From NCBI GenBank assembly GCA_014799785.1, contig JAAVHI010000106.1:1-44178 (forward strand): a stretch of 44,178 bases of DNA, read 5' to 3'. The translations under genes were made by a program, and so were the position numbers. The DNA comes from Ruminococcus sp. GTDB taxonomy: Bacteria > Bacillota > Clostridia > Oscillospirales > Ruminococcaceae. The notes under the pieces were generated by a model. The model was not told the DNA's origin. It saw only the letters and a program-made list of their open reading frames with translations, and did not search any database. Positions 1 through 8,115 of the stretch are shown here, piece after piece. Every line of letters starts with the position of its first letter. The stretch's first letter is position 1.

Positions 1-55
1 AACCCGCTACCTCCACCTTGGCAAGGTGGCGCTCTACCAGATGAGCTAAATCCGC
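1..55 (-). tRNA. tRNA-Gly (GCC), 3' part cut by window edge
   Basis: Read on the minus strand this is a tRNA 5' half: acceptor GCGGATT, D-arm, and a CCACC/GGTGG anticodon stem around loop TTGCCAA, giving anticodon GCC (glycine). The T-arm and 3' acceptor lie beyond position 1. It is the third tRNA of a leftward operon after tRNA-Val and tRNA-Asp; only 4 bases separate it from the CCA end of tRNA-Asp. Confidence 0.93.
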
Positions 56-59
56 ATAA

Positions 60-136
60 TGGCGACCCGGATGGGACTCGAACCCACGACCTCCGCCGTG
101 ACAGGGCGGCGTTCTAACCAGCTGAACTACCGGGCC
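60..136 (-). tRNA. tRNA-Asp (GTC)
   Basis: Complete cloverleaf on the minus strand. The acceptor GGCCCGG pairs with CCGGGTC, the anticodon loop CTGTCAC gives GTC, the T-loop is GTTCGAGTC, the discriminator is G, and the 3' CCA is encoded at 62-60. It is the middle gene of the leftward tRNA operon. Confidence 0.96.
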
Positions 137-142
137 AAAAGC

Positions 143-160
143 GGGACTTTTGGAAGTCCC
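143..160 (-). other. Hairpin between tRNA-Val and tRNA-Asp
   Basis: GGGACTT (143-149) and AAGTCCC (154-160) form a 7-bp stem with a 4-nt loop in the spacer between the two tRNAs. On the minus strand it is followed by GC and TTTT. It could be a processing structure or a weak terminator trimming the operon; the sequence does not decide. Confidence 0.5.
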
Positions 161-162
161 TT

Positions 163-238
163 TGGTGGGAACAATAGGGCTCGAACCTATGACCCTCTGC
201 TTGTAAGGCAGATGCTCTCCCAGCTGAGCTATGCTCCC
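163..238 (-). tRNA. tRNA-Val (TAC)
   Basis: Complete cloverleaf on the minus strand. GGGAGCA pairs with TGTTCCC, the anticodon loop CTTACAA gives TAC (valine), the T-arm is standard, the discriminator is A, and CCA is encoded at 165-163. It is the first gene of the leftward tRNA operon, directly downstream of the promoter at 272-300. Confidence 0.96.
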
Positions 239-271
239 AAATCGCCGCTGAGATTTTCAACGGCGATATTT

Positions 272-300
272 ATTATACAACATAAAAATCTGTTTGTCAA
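272..300 (-). promoter_or_regulatory. Consensus sigma-A promoter of the tRNA operon
   Basis: Minus strand TTGACA (300-295), 17 nt, TATAAT (277-272): a perfect match in both hexamers, as expected for a stable-RNA operon. The transcript would begin near 265 and immediately contain a 7-bp hairpin (ATCGCCG 241-247 with CGGCGAT 261-267) just before the tRNA-Val 5' end. Confidence 0.88.
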
Positions 301-332
301 GAGTTTTTTGGAAATTTTTCAGAATATTTTTT

Positions 333-1481
333 TCATGACTTCTTTTCCTCGTTTCCGTCCCCGGAAACGTCCTTGTTTTCGGCATCGGCAGGCTTTTGTT
401 CCGCGGCGGGAGAATCGTTGTCCAACCTATCGGAAGCCTGTTCCTCAGTCTTTTCGGCGGCTTGCTTTGCTTGCTGTTCAAGAAGCTTTTTTTCGCGCTT
501 CTTTGACCTGTGCTTTTTGACGATCTTGACAATTACAAACACAACGATACCGATAAGTATAAAATACGGAACTGTATAGATCAGGAAGAACAGCAGTCCC
601 TCCAGAAATTCAAGGAAGCCCCTGCCCGCATTGGAAAGAGTGTTGCTCAGACGGTCGAAGAACGTATCGGTTTTGATCGGCTCGGAGACGTACTCTTTGA
701 CCTCGTTCAGCGTGAAGTAAACGTACGAGTACGCAACGTCGGTGCTGATACGGTTCATACGGGTCTTTATGTTGGCGATCTGTATCTGAATATTGGTAAG
801 CTCGCGCTCTATCTCAACGGCGTATTCGTCCTCGGTAATGTTCGCCAAAAGAGCTATGTAACGCTGTTCCTTTGCCTCGTATATCTCAAGGGAAGTGGAA
901 AGATCGCTGTACTCCTGGCTGAGATTTTCCACGGAAGAGGTCTTGCTTCTCAGGTCGCCCAGACCGCCTGCGGAATTGCAGAACGCGTCGTAATTGCTGC
1001 TGGGTATCCTGACGGTGGCGCTGTAGGACTGCCATTTTTCTTCGTTTTCAAAGTACCAGCGTCCGCCGCCTCCGCCGTCGCTGAAATTCTCCGTTTCCAC
1101 AAATCCGCCGTACATATCCAGCGTATTTTTGAAGCTGTTCAGGGACGTGTCAAAATCCAGCGTATCCACGTCCATATAGCAGGAGTAGACAAGCATTTCC
1201 TTTTGTATGCTGTCCGCGGCAAGGGAACTGCTTTCCTCATTGCCCTTGGCGGCATAGTCGCTTGAAGCTGCTTCATCGGCATAATAACCGTCCGAATCGT
1301 AAGACGCGGAGCTGCTGTTTGTTTGAAAAGCCGAGGTATCGGATTTGTAGCCGCTGCTGCCATTGGTGCTCTCGGAAGAAAAATAAGCAAAGTCTCTGCC
1401 GCCGCTGTCTCCGCAGCCTGCTAAAAGAATCGTTGACAATGCTGCCGCGACCAATAATTTACCTTTTAAAAAATTTTTCAT
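333..1481 (-). CDS. DUF4349-family lipoprotein with C-terminal membrane segment
   Basis: A 382-residue protein. The start at 1481 is chosen over upstream in-frame ATGs because GGGAG lies just ahead and the promoter at 1510-1538 would start transcription near 1503. The N-terminus is a lipoprotein signal (MKNFLKGKLL, then lipobox LLAGC), followed by a low-complexity Ser/Tyr/Ala stretch. A folded region follows with a long helical, probably coiled-coil stretch around residues 215-260 that suits DUF4349 proteins. A hydrophobic span near residues 310-340 (FILIGIVVFVIVKIV) precedes a Lys/Glu/Ala-rich tail. It is thus probably outer-face anchored at the N-terminus and membrane-spanning near the C-terminus. 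The function of DUF4349 is not known to me; the family call rests on overall architecture and sequence feel. Confidence 0.75.
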   Translation of the reverse strand: MKNFLKGKLLVAAALSTILLAGCGDSGGRDFAYFSSESTNGSSGYKSDTSAFQTNSSSASYDSDGYYADEAASSDYAAKGNEESSSLAADSIQKEMLVYSCYMDVDTLDFDTSLNSFKNTLDMYGGFVETENFSDGGGGGRWYFENEEKWQSYSATVRIPSSNYDAFCNSAGGLGDLRSKTSSVENLSQEYSDLSTSLEIYEAKEQRYIALLANITEDEYAVEIERELTNIQIQIANIKTRMNRISTDVAYSYVYFTLNEVKEYVSEPIKTDTFFDRLSNTLSNAGRGFLEFLEGLLFFLIYTVPYFILIGIVVFVIVKIVKKHRSKKREKKLLEQQAKQAAEKTEEQASDRLDNDSPAAEQKPADAENKDVSGDGNEEKKS

Positions 1482-1509
1482 ATAAACGTCTCCCATGCCG
1501 ATTTTTTTC

Positions 1510-1538
1510 ATTATACCACGTCCGCAAAGAATTTGCAA
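1510..1538 (-). promoter_or_regulatory. Sigma-A promoter of the DUF4349 gene
   Basis: Minus strand TTGCAA (1538-1533), 17 nt, TATAAT (1515-1510). The predicted start of transcription is near 1503, about 22 nt upstream of the chosen start codon. Confidence 0.75.
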
Positions 1539-1636
1539 ACGCTTCTTTTATATATACGGTTCGGCACGGGGATTTTTATGGGGATTTTTTGTAAACATTT
1601 CGTGAACGGCATTATCTCTGAAGCGCGCACTATATC

Positions 1637-2869
1637 TTATGCCGCGGCTTGTGAGTTTATCACCTTTTTTGAGCATTCGTACATGGTATCCGCAAATATG
1701 GCGTAGCCCTTGGCAGGATTGTTCACGAAAACATGAGTGACCGCTCCAACAAGCTTTCCGTTCTGGATAATGGGACTTCCGCTCATGCCCTGAACAATAC
1801 CGCCGCTTTTTTCCAGCAGCTCCTTATCCGTGACGCGGATAATCATATTTTTGCTTTCCTTGGTATCGTGCAGGTCTATTTTTTCTATGACAATGCTGTA
1901 CATTTTTGGCTGATTGCCGTTTACGGTGGTATAGATAAATGCTTCGCCCGCTTCTATCTCCTGACGCATACCGAGGGGCACGGCTTCGTTGCAGGAGCTG
2001 AACGAGGACATGACCCCGTACAGACCGTCGCTACAGTTAAGCTCCAGAGAGCCTATCGCAGAAAGAGCGGAAAAGCTTCCCAGCAGTTCTCCGGGAACTC
2101 CCGCCGCGCCCCGCTTAACGCCGTTGACGTTTACGTCCACGACCTCCCCGCTGGAAAGAGGGAGGATATTTCCCGTGTCAACGTCGCAGACAGGATGTCC
2201 GAGACCCGCAAAAACGCCTGTTTCCGGGTCGTAAAAGGTTATCGTGCCTATCCCCGCGGAGCTGTCCCTGACCCACAGACCCGCTCTGTATGAGCCGTCC
2301 GCGGAGCAAAGCTCGGGCTTTACGTTCAGTATCAGATTTTTTTCGTCCCTGACAAGATTAAAGGAAAGCGGCTCTCCGCTGCTTTCGGAAATTATCTTCT
2401 CTATATCCTCGTTTGACATTACTTTCCTGCCGTTTACCGTCTTGATAACGTCTCCTGTCTTTATCCCCGCGTCCGCGGCGGGAGACTTGTACCCTGCTTC
2501 GGTCTCGAAGCCGCTGACCTCCACGGCTATTACACCGTCGGTCAGAAGCTTTATTCCGAACGGATTTCCGCAGGGCACAAGCAAAGGCTCGTCCACCTCC
2601 TGAATGCTGACTATTTTTATGGGGATAATCCCCAGCAGCTTCAGCTCGGCTTTACGGACGCCTGTTTTTTCCGCCTCCACAGCGACCGCATTTTTCACGG
2701 GAACACCCGTGCAGGGAATTGCTTCAATAATTTCCGAAAGCTTCAATTCGCTTCCGGAGGTAATGTAATAATTATTCGGCAGAACCTTGTTATAATATAT
2801 TATGACACCCAGAACAGCCGCAATGGCTATGTTTATCATAGCTACCGCAATTTTGATAATATTTTTCAT
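1637..2869 (-). CDS. spoIVB: SpoIVB serine peptidase (sporulation, sigma-K checkpoint)
   Basis: A 410-residue protein with an N-terminal membrane anchor (residues 5-25), a PDZ domain around 105-185 (AGIKTGDVIKTVNGRKV) and a C-terminal SpoIVB/S55 peptidase domain. GLGHPVCD supplies the likely catalytic His, and GMSGSPI near residues 361-367 supplies the likely nucleophile Ser. In endospore formers SpoIVB is secreted from the forespore and cleaves SpoIVFA to trigger pro-sigma-K processing. Length and motifs match the family. It stands alone here, not beside spo0A as in many Firmicutes. No Shine-Dalgarno sequence lies close to the ATG; the only good one (2907-2914) is about 37 nt upstream, beyond a hairpin (separate entry). 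Confidence 0.92.
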   Translation of the reverse strand: MKNIIKIAVAMINIAIAAVLGVIIYYNKVLPNNYYITSGSELKLSEIIEAIPCTGVPVKNAVAVEAEKTGVRKAELKLLGIIPIKIVSIQEVDEPLLVPCGNPFGIKLLTDGVIAVEVSGFETEAGYKSPAADAGIKTGDVIKTVNGRKVMSNEDIEKIISESSGEPLSFNLVRDEKNLILNVKPELCSADGSYRAGLWVRDSSAGIGTITFYDPETGVFAGLGHPVCDVDTGNILPLSSGEVVDVNVNGVKRGAAGVPGELLGSFSALSAIGSLELNCSDGLYGVMSSFSSCNEAVPLGMRQEIEAGEAFIYTTVNGNQPKMYSIVIEKIDLHDTKESKNMIIRVTDKELLEKSGGIVQGMSGSPIIQNGKLVGAVTHVFVNNPAKGYAIFADTMYECSKKVINSQAAA

Positions 2870-2914
2870 ATTTTATACGCTTCATTTCGCCCTCGGGAAA
2901 TAAAACTCTCCTTT
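2867..2914 (-). promoter_or_regulatory. spoIVB leader: SD separated from AUG by a hairpin
   Basis: On the minus strand AAAGGAGA (2914-2907) is followed by 2 nt, a 24-nt hairpin (TTTATTTC, loop CCGAGGGC, GAAATGAA; 2904-2881, with one G-U pair), 11 nt and the ATG (2869-2867). If the hairpin forms, the SD sits at an effective distance of about 13 nt. The architecture resembles the leaders at 5022-5066 and 43714-43758, but less exactly. Confidence 0.45.
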
Positions 2915-2959
2915 CCGACAATATGCAGCGCAGCCGTATCACCCGGCGCTGCCTATATC

Positions 2960-3057
2960 CTAATCTGCAATTAAAACCGTATACAAAAAATCTGCGCAAA
3001 ACCGCATACATCAAAGCTTTTGCTTGATTTTTTGTACGGTTTTTAATTGCATATTAG
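2960..3057. repeat. 98-bp imperfect inverted repeat, family A copy 1
   Basis: The left arm (2960-2992, beginning CTAATCTGCAATTAAAACCG) and right arm (3026-3057, ending TTTTTAATTGCATATTAG) are near-complementary over about 32 nt. Read in reverse orientation, the arm and centre share blocks with the repeat at 16237-16353: AAAAAATCAAGCAAAA, a GCTTT core, and TTTTGCGCA-GATTTTTT against TTTTGCACG-GATTTTTT. The two are copies of one palindromic, MITE-like family without coding capacity. With the promoter at 3166-3195 it accounts for the gene-free stretch 2870-3227. Confidence 0.75.
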
Positions 3058-3165
3058 TATTATTACTATTCGCAATTTAGCTTCATTTATCAGAGTTTTT
3101 TATTTCGTTATTTTACACCCAAAGTTTAAAATAACTTGTCGAATATAGAAATTATGATTCCGCTA

Positions 3166-3195
3166 TTGCATTTGTCCCAAAGTTTGTGGTATACT
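3166..3195 (+). promoter_or_regulatory. Sigma-A promoter
   Basis: TTGCAT (3166-3171), 18 nt, TATACT (3190-3195). It lies 32 nt upstream of the start codon at 3228, and GAAAGGA at 3211-3217 is the ribosome-binding site. Confidence 0.65.
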
Positions 3196-3227
3196 ATATA
3201 TATCTTTCGCGAAAGGAATTTACGTTT

Positions 3228-3704
3228 ATGAAAAAAGCCCGTACAGCTTCTTTGGTTCTGTGTATTATTGCAGCGGCAATTATTTCCTTGTTTATGAATT
3301 TGGCGGCAGGCTACGCTTTTGCCTTTTTGGTAGAATCTTCCTCGGATATTTTCCGCAAATGCGGTATCGCTCTTATGGTCAGCTCGGCTTTCCTTATTGC
3401 GGGTACAGTAGTCGCCTGCTTCAAAAGGGTCTGGGTTCCGCTTGTCCTTAATATTATTGGAACGGCGTGCTACATATATACGGTCTCGGAAATTTATGCC
3501 ATTCCCAACTCTCTCCGTCCCAAGACCGACACAGAGCCTCTTGCGGAAAGACATCTGCTTACGGTAATTGTTACCATACTGCTTTTCGCCCTGACTGTCT
3601 TTAACTACCTCGACGAAAAGAACGTACAGAAGCGCCGTGAAAAACGCCGTCTGAAAGAGGAAGCTCTCAACAAAAAGCTCTCGGACGACGAAAAGCTGCT
3701 GTAA
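3228..3704 (+). CDS. Small four-helix membrane protein of unknown function
   Basis: A 158-residue protein. The start at 3228 is preferred to an upstream in-frame ATG because GAAAGGA lies just before it and the promoter would exclude the longer form. It shows four hydrophobic segments (about residues 7-30, 43-64, 68-90 and 108-126), then a strongly charged helical tail (EKNVQKRREKRRLKEEALNK) that is likely cytoplasmic. No catalytic motif is visible and I do not recognise the family. It appears monocistronic: its own promoter lies in front and a large palindrome (3725-3776) behind. Confidence 0.8.
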   Translation: MKKARTASLVLCIIAAAIISLFMNLAAGYAFAFLVESSSDIFRKCGIALMVSSAFLIAGTVVACFKRVWVPLVLNIIGTACYIYTVSEIYAIPNSLRPKTDTEPLAERHLLTVIVTILLFALTVFNYLDEKNVQKRREKRRLKEEALNKKLSDDEKLL

Positions 3705-3724
3705 AAGCCGCGTCCCGCACGCAG

Positions 3725-3776
3725 TTAAGGCAATACCGCACAAAGGATAAGCTGTCCTTTATGCGGTATTGCCTTA
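3725..3776. repeat. 52-bp palindrome with TTAA ends
   Basis: TTAAGGCAATACCGCA (3725-3740) is exactly complementary to TGCGGTATTGCCTTAA (3761-3776). An inner stem AAAGGA/TCCTTT surrounds loop TAAGCTG. It can act as a transcription terminator after the membrane-protein gene, but its perfection and its TTAAGG/CCTTAA ends, shared with the 212-bp element at 14807-15018, suggest a dispersed repeat. Confidence 0.7.
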
Positions 3777-3808
3777 AAACATACGGCGTTTTTTATATAA
3801 TCTGTCAA

Positions 3809-3837
3809 TTGAAATCGGTTTCAAAATATTGTAAAAT
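3809..3837 (+). promoter_or_regulatory. LacI-gene promoter with overlapping LacI-type operator
   Basis: The -35 TTGAAA (3809-3814), a 17-nt spacer and the -10 TAAAAT (3832-3837) form a promoter about 48 nt before the regulator's ATG. The -35 lies inside TTGAAATCGGTTTCAA (3809-3824), an inverted repeat with a central CG typical of LacI/CcpA-family operators. This supports autorepression by the adjacent gene. Confidence 0.72.
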
Positions 3838-3884
3838 TATAGTAGGTATTTATCACATTTTTTACAGAAAGGAAACGCGTCTTT

Positions 3885-4898
3885 ATGAACGTTACCATCA
3901 AGGACGTCGCCAAAGCGGCGGGAGTCTCGGTCGCTACAGTATCGCGGGTTCTGAACAACAGCGCGGCGGTCTCCGCATCGGCAGCGGAAAACGTCAACAA
4001 CGCTATTAAAAAGCTTGGCTACAGTCCGAACTTTCTGGGAAGAAATCTCAGAAAATGCGAGACTAATATTATCCTTGCGATAATCCCCTCCACCGAGCAG
4101 ACGTTCTACAGCGACATTATCAGAGGTATGCAGAACGCCGCCTCCGAGCTTGGCTACGACATTCTTCTCAGCGCGTCGAACAGCTCCCGCGACGTGGAAA
4201 TGCGTATGCTCAATATGCTTTTCAACAGGATAGTGGACGCTGCCATACTTTTGGGTACTCAGCTTGACGTAAAGACCCTTGGCGATCTTAACGAACAGCA
4301 CTATATCGCGCTTTGCTGTGAACGTGTTGAGGGCGCGGAGCTTCTCACCGTTACGGTGGACGACGAGGGCGGAGCCTTTGACGCGGTAAAGCATCTGATA
4401 AAAATGGGTCACAGAAAAATAGGAATGGTCTCCACCTCGGTAAATTCCATGTCCTCCCACGACCGTGAGCAGGGCTACCGAAAGGCTCTGGAGGAAAACG
4501 GGATTGCATTCCGCGAGGAATACATATACCGCGGCACATACGATTTCATTCACGGCGTTAAGGCCTTTGAACACTTTATGGGACTTCCCGAGCCGCCCAC
4601 GGCTATCTTCTGCATATCGGATATTCTGGCGGCAAGCGTGGTGAAAAAAGCTATTTCCGAGGGGTACTCCGTCGGAAAGGATATTTCCGTATGCGGATTT
4701 GACAATATTCTGCTGAGCCATATGTATACCCCAGGCATAACCACCGTGGAGCAGCCCTGCTACGATATCGGCAGGACTGTCGTTGAGGAACTGATACACA
4801 ATATAAACCATGGCGAAAGGTCGAACAAGGCGATCAGGCTGCCGTACAAAATAATTGAACGTGAGTCCGTTGGACAATACGACGATACAAATTTTTAA
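3885..4898 (+). CDS. LacI-family transcriptional regulator
   Basis: A 337-residue protein of usual family length. The N-terminal HTH is canonical (TIKDVAKAAGVSVATVSRVLN, residues 3-23) with the hinge helix near residue 50. The remainder is a periplasmic-binding-like effector domain (FYSDIIRGMQNAASELGY; DDEGGAFDAVKHLIKMGHRKIG; CGFDN), so a sugar or nucleoside-type ligand is likely. An operator-like palindrome overlaps its own -35, so autoregulation is likely. The ribosome-binding site GAAAGGA lies 11-12 nt upstream. The regulated metabolic genes are not obvious nearby; the next gene is a flavoprotein separated by palindromes. The ligand cannot be named from sequence. Confidence 0.93.
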   Translation: MNVTIKDVAKAAGVSVATVSRVLNNSAAVSASAAENVNNAIKKLGYSPNFLGRNLRKCETNIILAIIPSTEQTFYSDIIRGMQNAASELGYDILLSASNSSRDVEMRMLNMLFNRIVDAAILLGTQLDVKTLGDLNEQHYIALCCERVEGAELLTVTVDDEGGAFDAVKHLIKMGHRKIGMVSTSVNSMSSHDREQGYRKALEENGIAFREEYIYRGTYDFIHGVKAFEHFMGLPEPPTAIFCISDILAASVVKKAISEGYSVGKDISVCGFDNILLSHMYTPGITTVEQPCYDIGRTVVEELIHNINHGERSNKAIRLPYKIIERESVGQYDDTNF

Positions 4899-4908
4899 CA
4901 GGAGGCTA

Positions 4909-5009
4909 AGTTTGAAAAATCAAAGATTTTTCAAACTACGAGTTTTGTTTTCCTCACTGTCGTTCGGAATTTTGCTGACGCAAAACCATAAATGACATTT
5001 ATGTCATTT
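4909..5009. repeat. Cluster of short palindromes downstream of lacI
   Basis: Three structures follow the LacI stop. The first is a 13-bp perfect hairpin (AGTTTGAAAAATC 4909-4921, loop AAA, GATTTTTCAAACT 4925-4937). The second is a GTTTTG...CAAAAC pair around 4942-4985. The third is AAATGACAT / ATGTCATTT (4990-4998 with 5001-5009). The first could terminate lacI transcription; the whole looks like a small inserted palindromic repeat. Confidence 0.5.
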
Positions 5010-5021
5010 TAACATCGTTAG

Positions 5022-5066
5022 AAAGGAGGACACATTTTCCCTAAATGGAAAATGGTCATAATTATG
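5022..5066 (+). promoter_or_regulatory. Leader with SD, 22-nt hairpin, then AUG
   Basis: AAAGGAGG (5022-5029), 3 nt, a perfect 8-bp hairpin (CATTTTCC 5033-5040, loop CTAAAT, GGAAAATG 5047-5054), 9 nt, then ATG at 5064. No other SD lies near the ATGs at 5052 or 5064, so folding of the hairpin would be what places the SD at about 12 nt from 5064. The same 3-22-9 spacing recurs at 43714-43758. Confidence 0.65.
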
Positions 5067-5687
5067 AAAGTTTTGCTTGTAAACGGAAGCTCCAGAAAAA
5101 ACGGCTGCACAAACGTTGCTCTGGAAGAGGTAGCCCGCGCGCTTAACGAAGAGGGCGTGGACACGGAAATATTTTTTATCGGAAACGAACCCTTGCCCGA
5201 CTGCATAGCCTGCGGTAAATGCCGTGAAACAGGAAAGTGCGTTTTCAACGACGTAGCCAACGAGCTTGCCGAAAAAGCCAAGGAATGCGACGGATTTGTA
5301 TTCGGCTCACCCGTGTACTACGCTCACCCCAGCGCGCGCCTGCTTACCGTTATGGACAGGGCGTTTTATTCGGGAAAGGATAATTTCTTTTTCAAACCTG
5401 CCGCCGCGGTTTTAAGCGCAAGACGCGCAGGAACTACTGCTTCATTCGATGTTATCAATAAATATTTCTCAATATCCTCAATGCCCATTGTTTCCTCCAC
5501 CTACTGGAACCATGTGTACGGCAACGGCGGCGAACCCGATGGTGTACAGGAGGACAAAGAGGGTCTGATGACAATGTACAACATCGGCAAAAACATGGCT
5601 TGGCTGCTTAAGTGCATTGAACTGGGAAAGCAGAACGGTATACCCGCTCCCGAAAACAAAAAGGTTCTGACAAATTTTATCAGATAA
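5064..5687 (+). CDS. Iron-sulfur flavoprotein, NADPH-dependent FMN reductase family
   Basis: A 207-residue flavodoxin-fold protein. It has the FMN phosphate loop at the N-terminus (VNGSSRKNGCTN, residues 5-16) and a compact Cys motif CIACGKCRETGKC (C-x2-C-x2-C-x5-C pattern, about residues 48-60), as in iron-sulfur flavoproteins that bind FMN plus an Fe-S cluster. FGSPVYYAHPSA fits the flavin-ring loop. Likely a soluble electron-transfer or quinone/nitro-reductase-type protein; the substrate is unknown. The start at 5064 is inferred from the hairpin leader; 5052 is the alternative, adding MVII. Confidence 0.88.
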   Translation: MKVLLVNGSSRKNGCTNVALEEVARALNEEGVDTEIFFIGNEPLPDCIACGKCRETGKCVFNDVANELAEKAKECDGFVFGSPVYYAHPSARLLTVMDRAFYSGKDNFFFKPAAAVLSARRAGTTASFDVINKYFSISSMPIVSSTYWNHVYGNGGEPDGVQEDKEGLMTMYNIGKNMAWLLKCIELGKQNGIPAPENKKVLTNFIR

Positions 5688-5740
5688 AACAAAAACGGAC
5701 GGCTTAACGTCCCATTGCCATATAGAAGTATTTAGCTTTG

Positions 5741-5761
5741 AAAAGGCACTGCGTAGAAACC

Positions 5762-5772
<11 letters not shown>
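5741..5772 (-). terminator. Terminator of the recombinase gene
   Basis: On the minus strand CTGCGTAG, a 5-nt loop and CTACGCAG are followed by TGCCTTTTC. The hairpin overlaps the last codons of the recombinase reading frame (stop at 5762), leaving no room for a downstream partner gene. Confidence 0.6.
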
Positions 5773-7434
<1,662 letters not shown>

Positions 7435-7534
7435 TTAATTATACCACATCTTTAAAAATATTTCAATGTGGTAAATCAATGAATTTTATCTAACTTTTTT
7501 GACATAATCCGCCGTTTTGCTGATTACGTCAAAT

Positions 7535-7711
7535 TTATGCTGACCTTTGAACCCCCTTTTTAATAAGTCGGGCGAGAATGTCTTTAAGGTTTTCACCGCT
7601 AAAATTGAATCTCGTAACGACTTTGTATGTAGTGTTTCCAAGTTTGTATTCTGTAGCTTCTTTTAATGTCTCATTGCCTACGGCGGTATTTGTGTATACA
7701 TTTTTAATCAT
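7535..7711 (-). CDS. TnpW-like small transposon protein
   Basis: A 58-residue ORF with a strong ribosome-binding site (AGAAAGGAGTTCA directly before ATG at 7711). It begins MIKNVYTNTAVGNETLK and contains YKLGNTTYKVVTRFNFSG followed by a short helical end ILARLIKK. The motif of a short strand pair then a helix ending in RLI resembles the small TnpW family proteins that accompany TnpX-type recombinases in Tn4451-like elements. It lies 139 nt upstream of the recombinase start in the same direction, and the promoter at 7818-7846 can serve both. Molecular role unknown. The family name is by recall of pattern, so moderate confidence; the ORF itself is well supported. Confidence 0.68.
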   Translation of the reverse strand: MIKNVYTNTAVGNETLKEATEYKLGNTTYKVVTRFNFSGENLKDILARLIKKGVQRSA

Positions 7712-7817
7712 TGAACTCCTTTCTGTCTGTTACGTGGTGTAAGCTTAAATTTTTAGTATTGAACCTCCCTCGGTATTATTAAATTCACTGTAAGGTATAT
7801 TATGAACTATAAATATA

Positions 7818-7846
7818 ATTATATTCATTATGCTGAACTTTGTCAA
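7818..7846 (-). promoter_or_regulatory. Consensus promoter of the tnpW-recombinase unit
   Basis: Minus strand TTGACA (7846-7841), 17 nt, TATAAT (7823-7818): identical to the sigma-A consensus. The leader to the small ORF at 7711 is about 100 nt. A perfect consensus in front of a site-specific recombinase is unusual and implies regulation at another level. Confidence 0.82.
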
Positions 7847-8001
7847 GCTTTCAGAAACAAGTTTACAGAATGTTAATATTAGCCGTTGTAAGCCGTTCGC
7901 TGTCAAAAAGACACTATGAAATAGTTCTAACCCACTAGGACTATTTGGCAAGCAAATAGACCGTGGGGCAGCCGTTCCATCTGCACTCCCTTTTGTGATA
8001 C

Positions 8002-8017
8002 ATTCACTATAGTGAAT
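8002..8017. promoter_or_regulatory. 16-bp perfect palindrome, operator-like
   Basis: ATTCACTATAGTGAAT is a perfect dyad in the gene-free tract of the island. It overlaps the T-tract side of the terminator at 8010-8049. It could be an operator for an element-encoded repressor that is no longer present; no function can be assigned. Confidence 0.45.
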
Positions 8018-8049
8018 AAAAATCCTACCGCAATTACACGATAGGATTT
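8010..8049 (-). terminator. Leftward intrinsic terminator
   Basis: On the minus strand AAATCCTATCG, loop TGTAATTG and CGGTAGGATTT (8049-8020) are followed by a T-rich tract TTATT. The stem has two mismatches. It would stop transcripts arriving from the DUF4230-like gene before they reach the recombinase operon. Confidence 0.6.
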
Positions 8050-8115
8050 AACACATATTCAAAGAGCGGTCTTAGGTGCAGCCTAAAATGTAAGGGCATA
8101 TGCACTTTACAAGGT

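Noticed and set aside
3837..4877. 346-codon open frame on the minus strand
   Set aside because: Antisense to the LacI regulator with clear HTH; rejected as a shadow.
5696..5740. Attachment site of the recombinase element
   Set aside because: No convincing direct repeat could be matched between this flank and the other side of the island near 9165-9345.
7745..7951. 68-codon minus-strand open frame in the island
   Set aside because: No ribosome-binding site, spans the consensus promoter at 7818-7846, and no similarity to transposon proteins.
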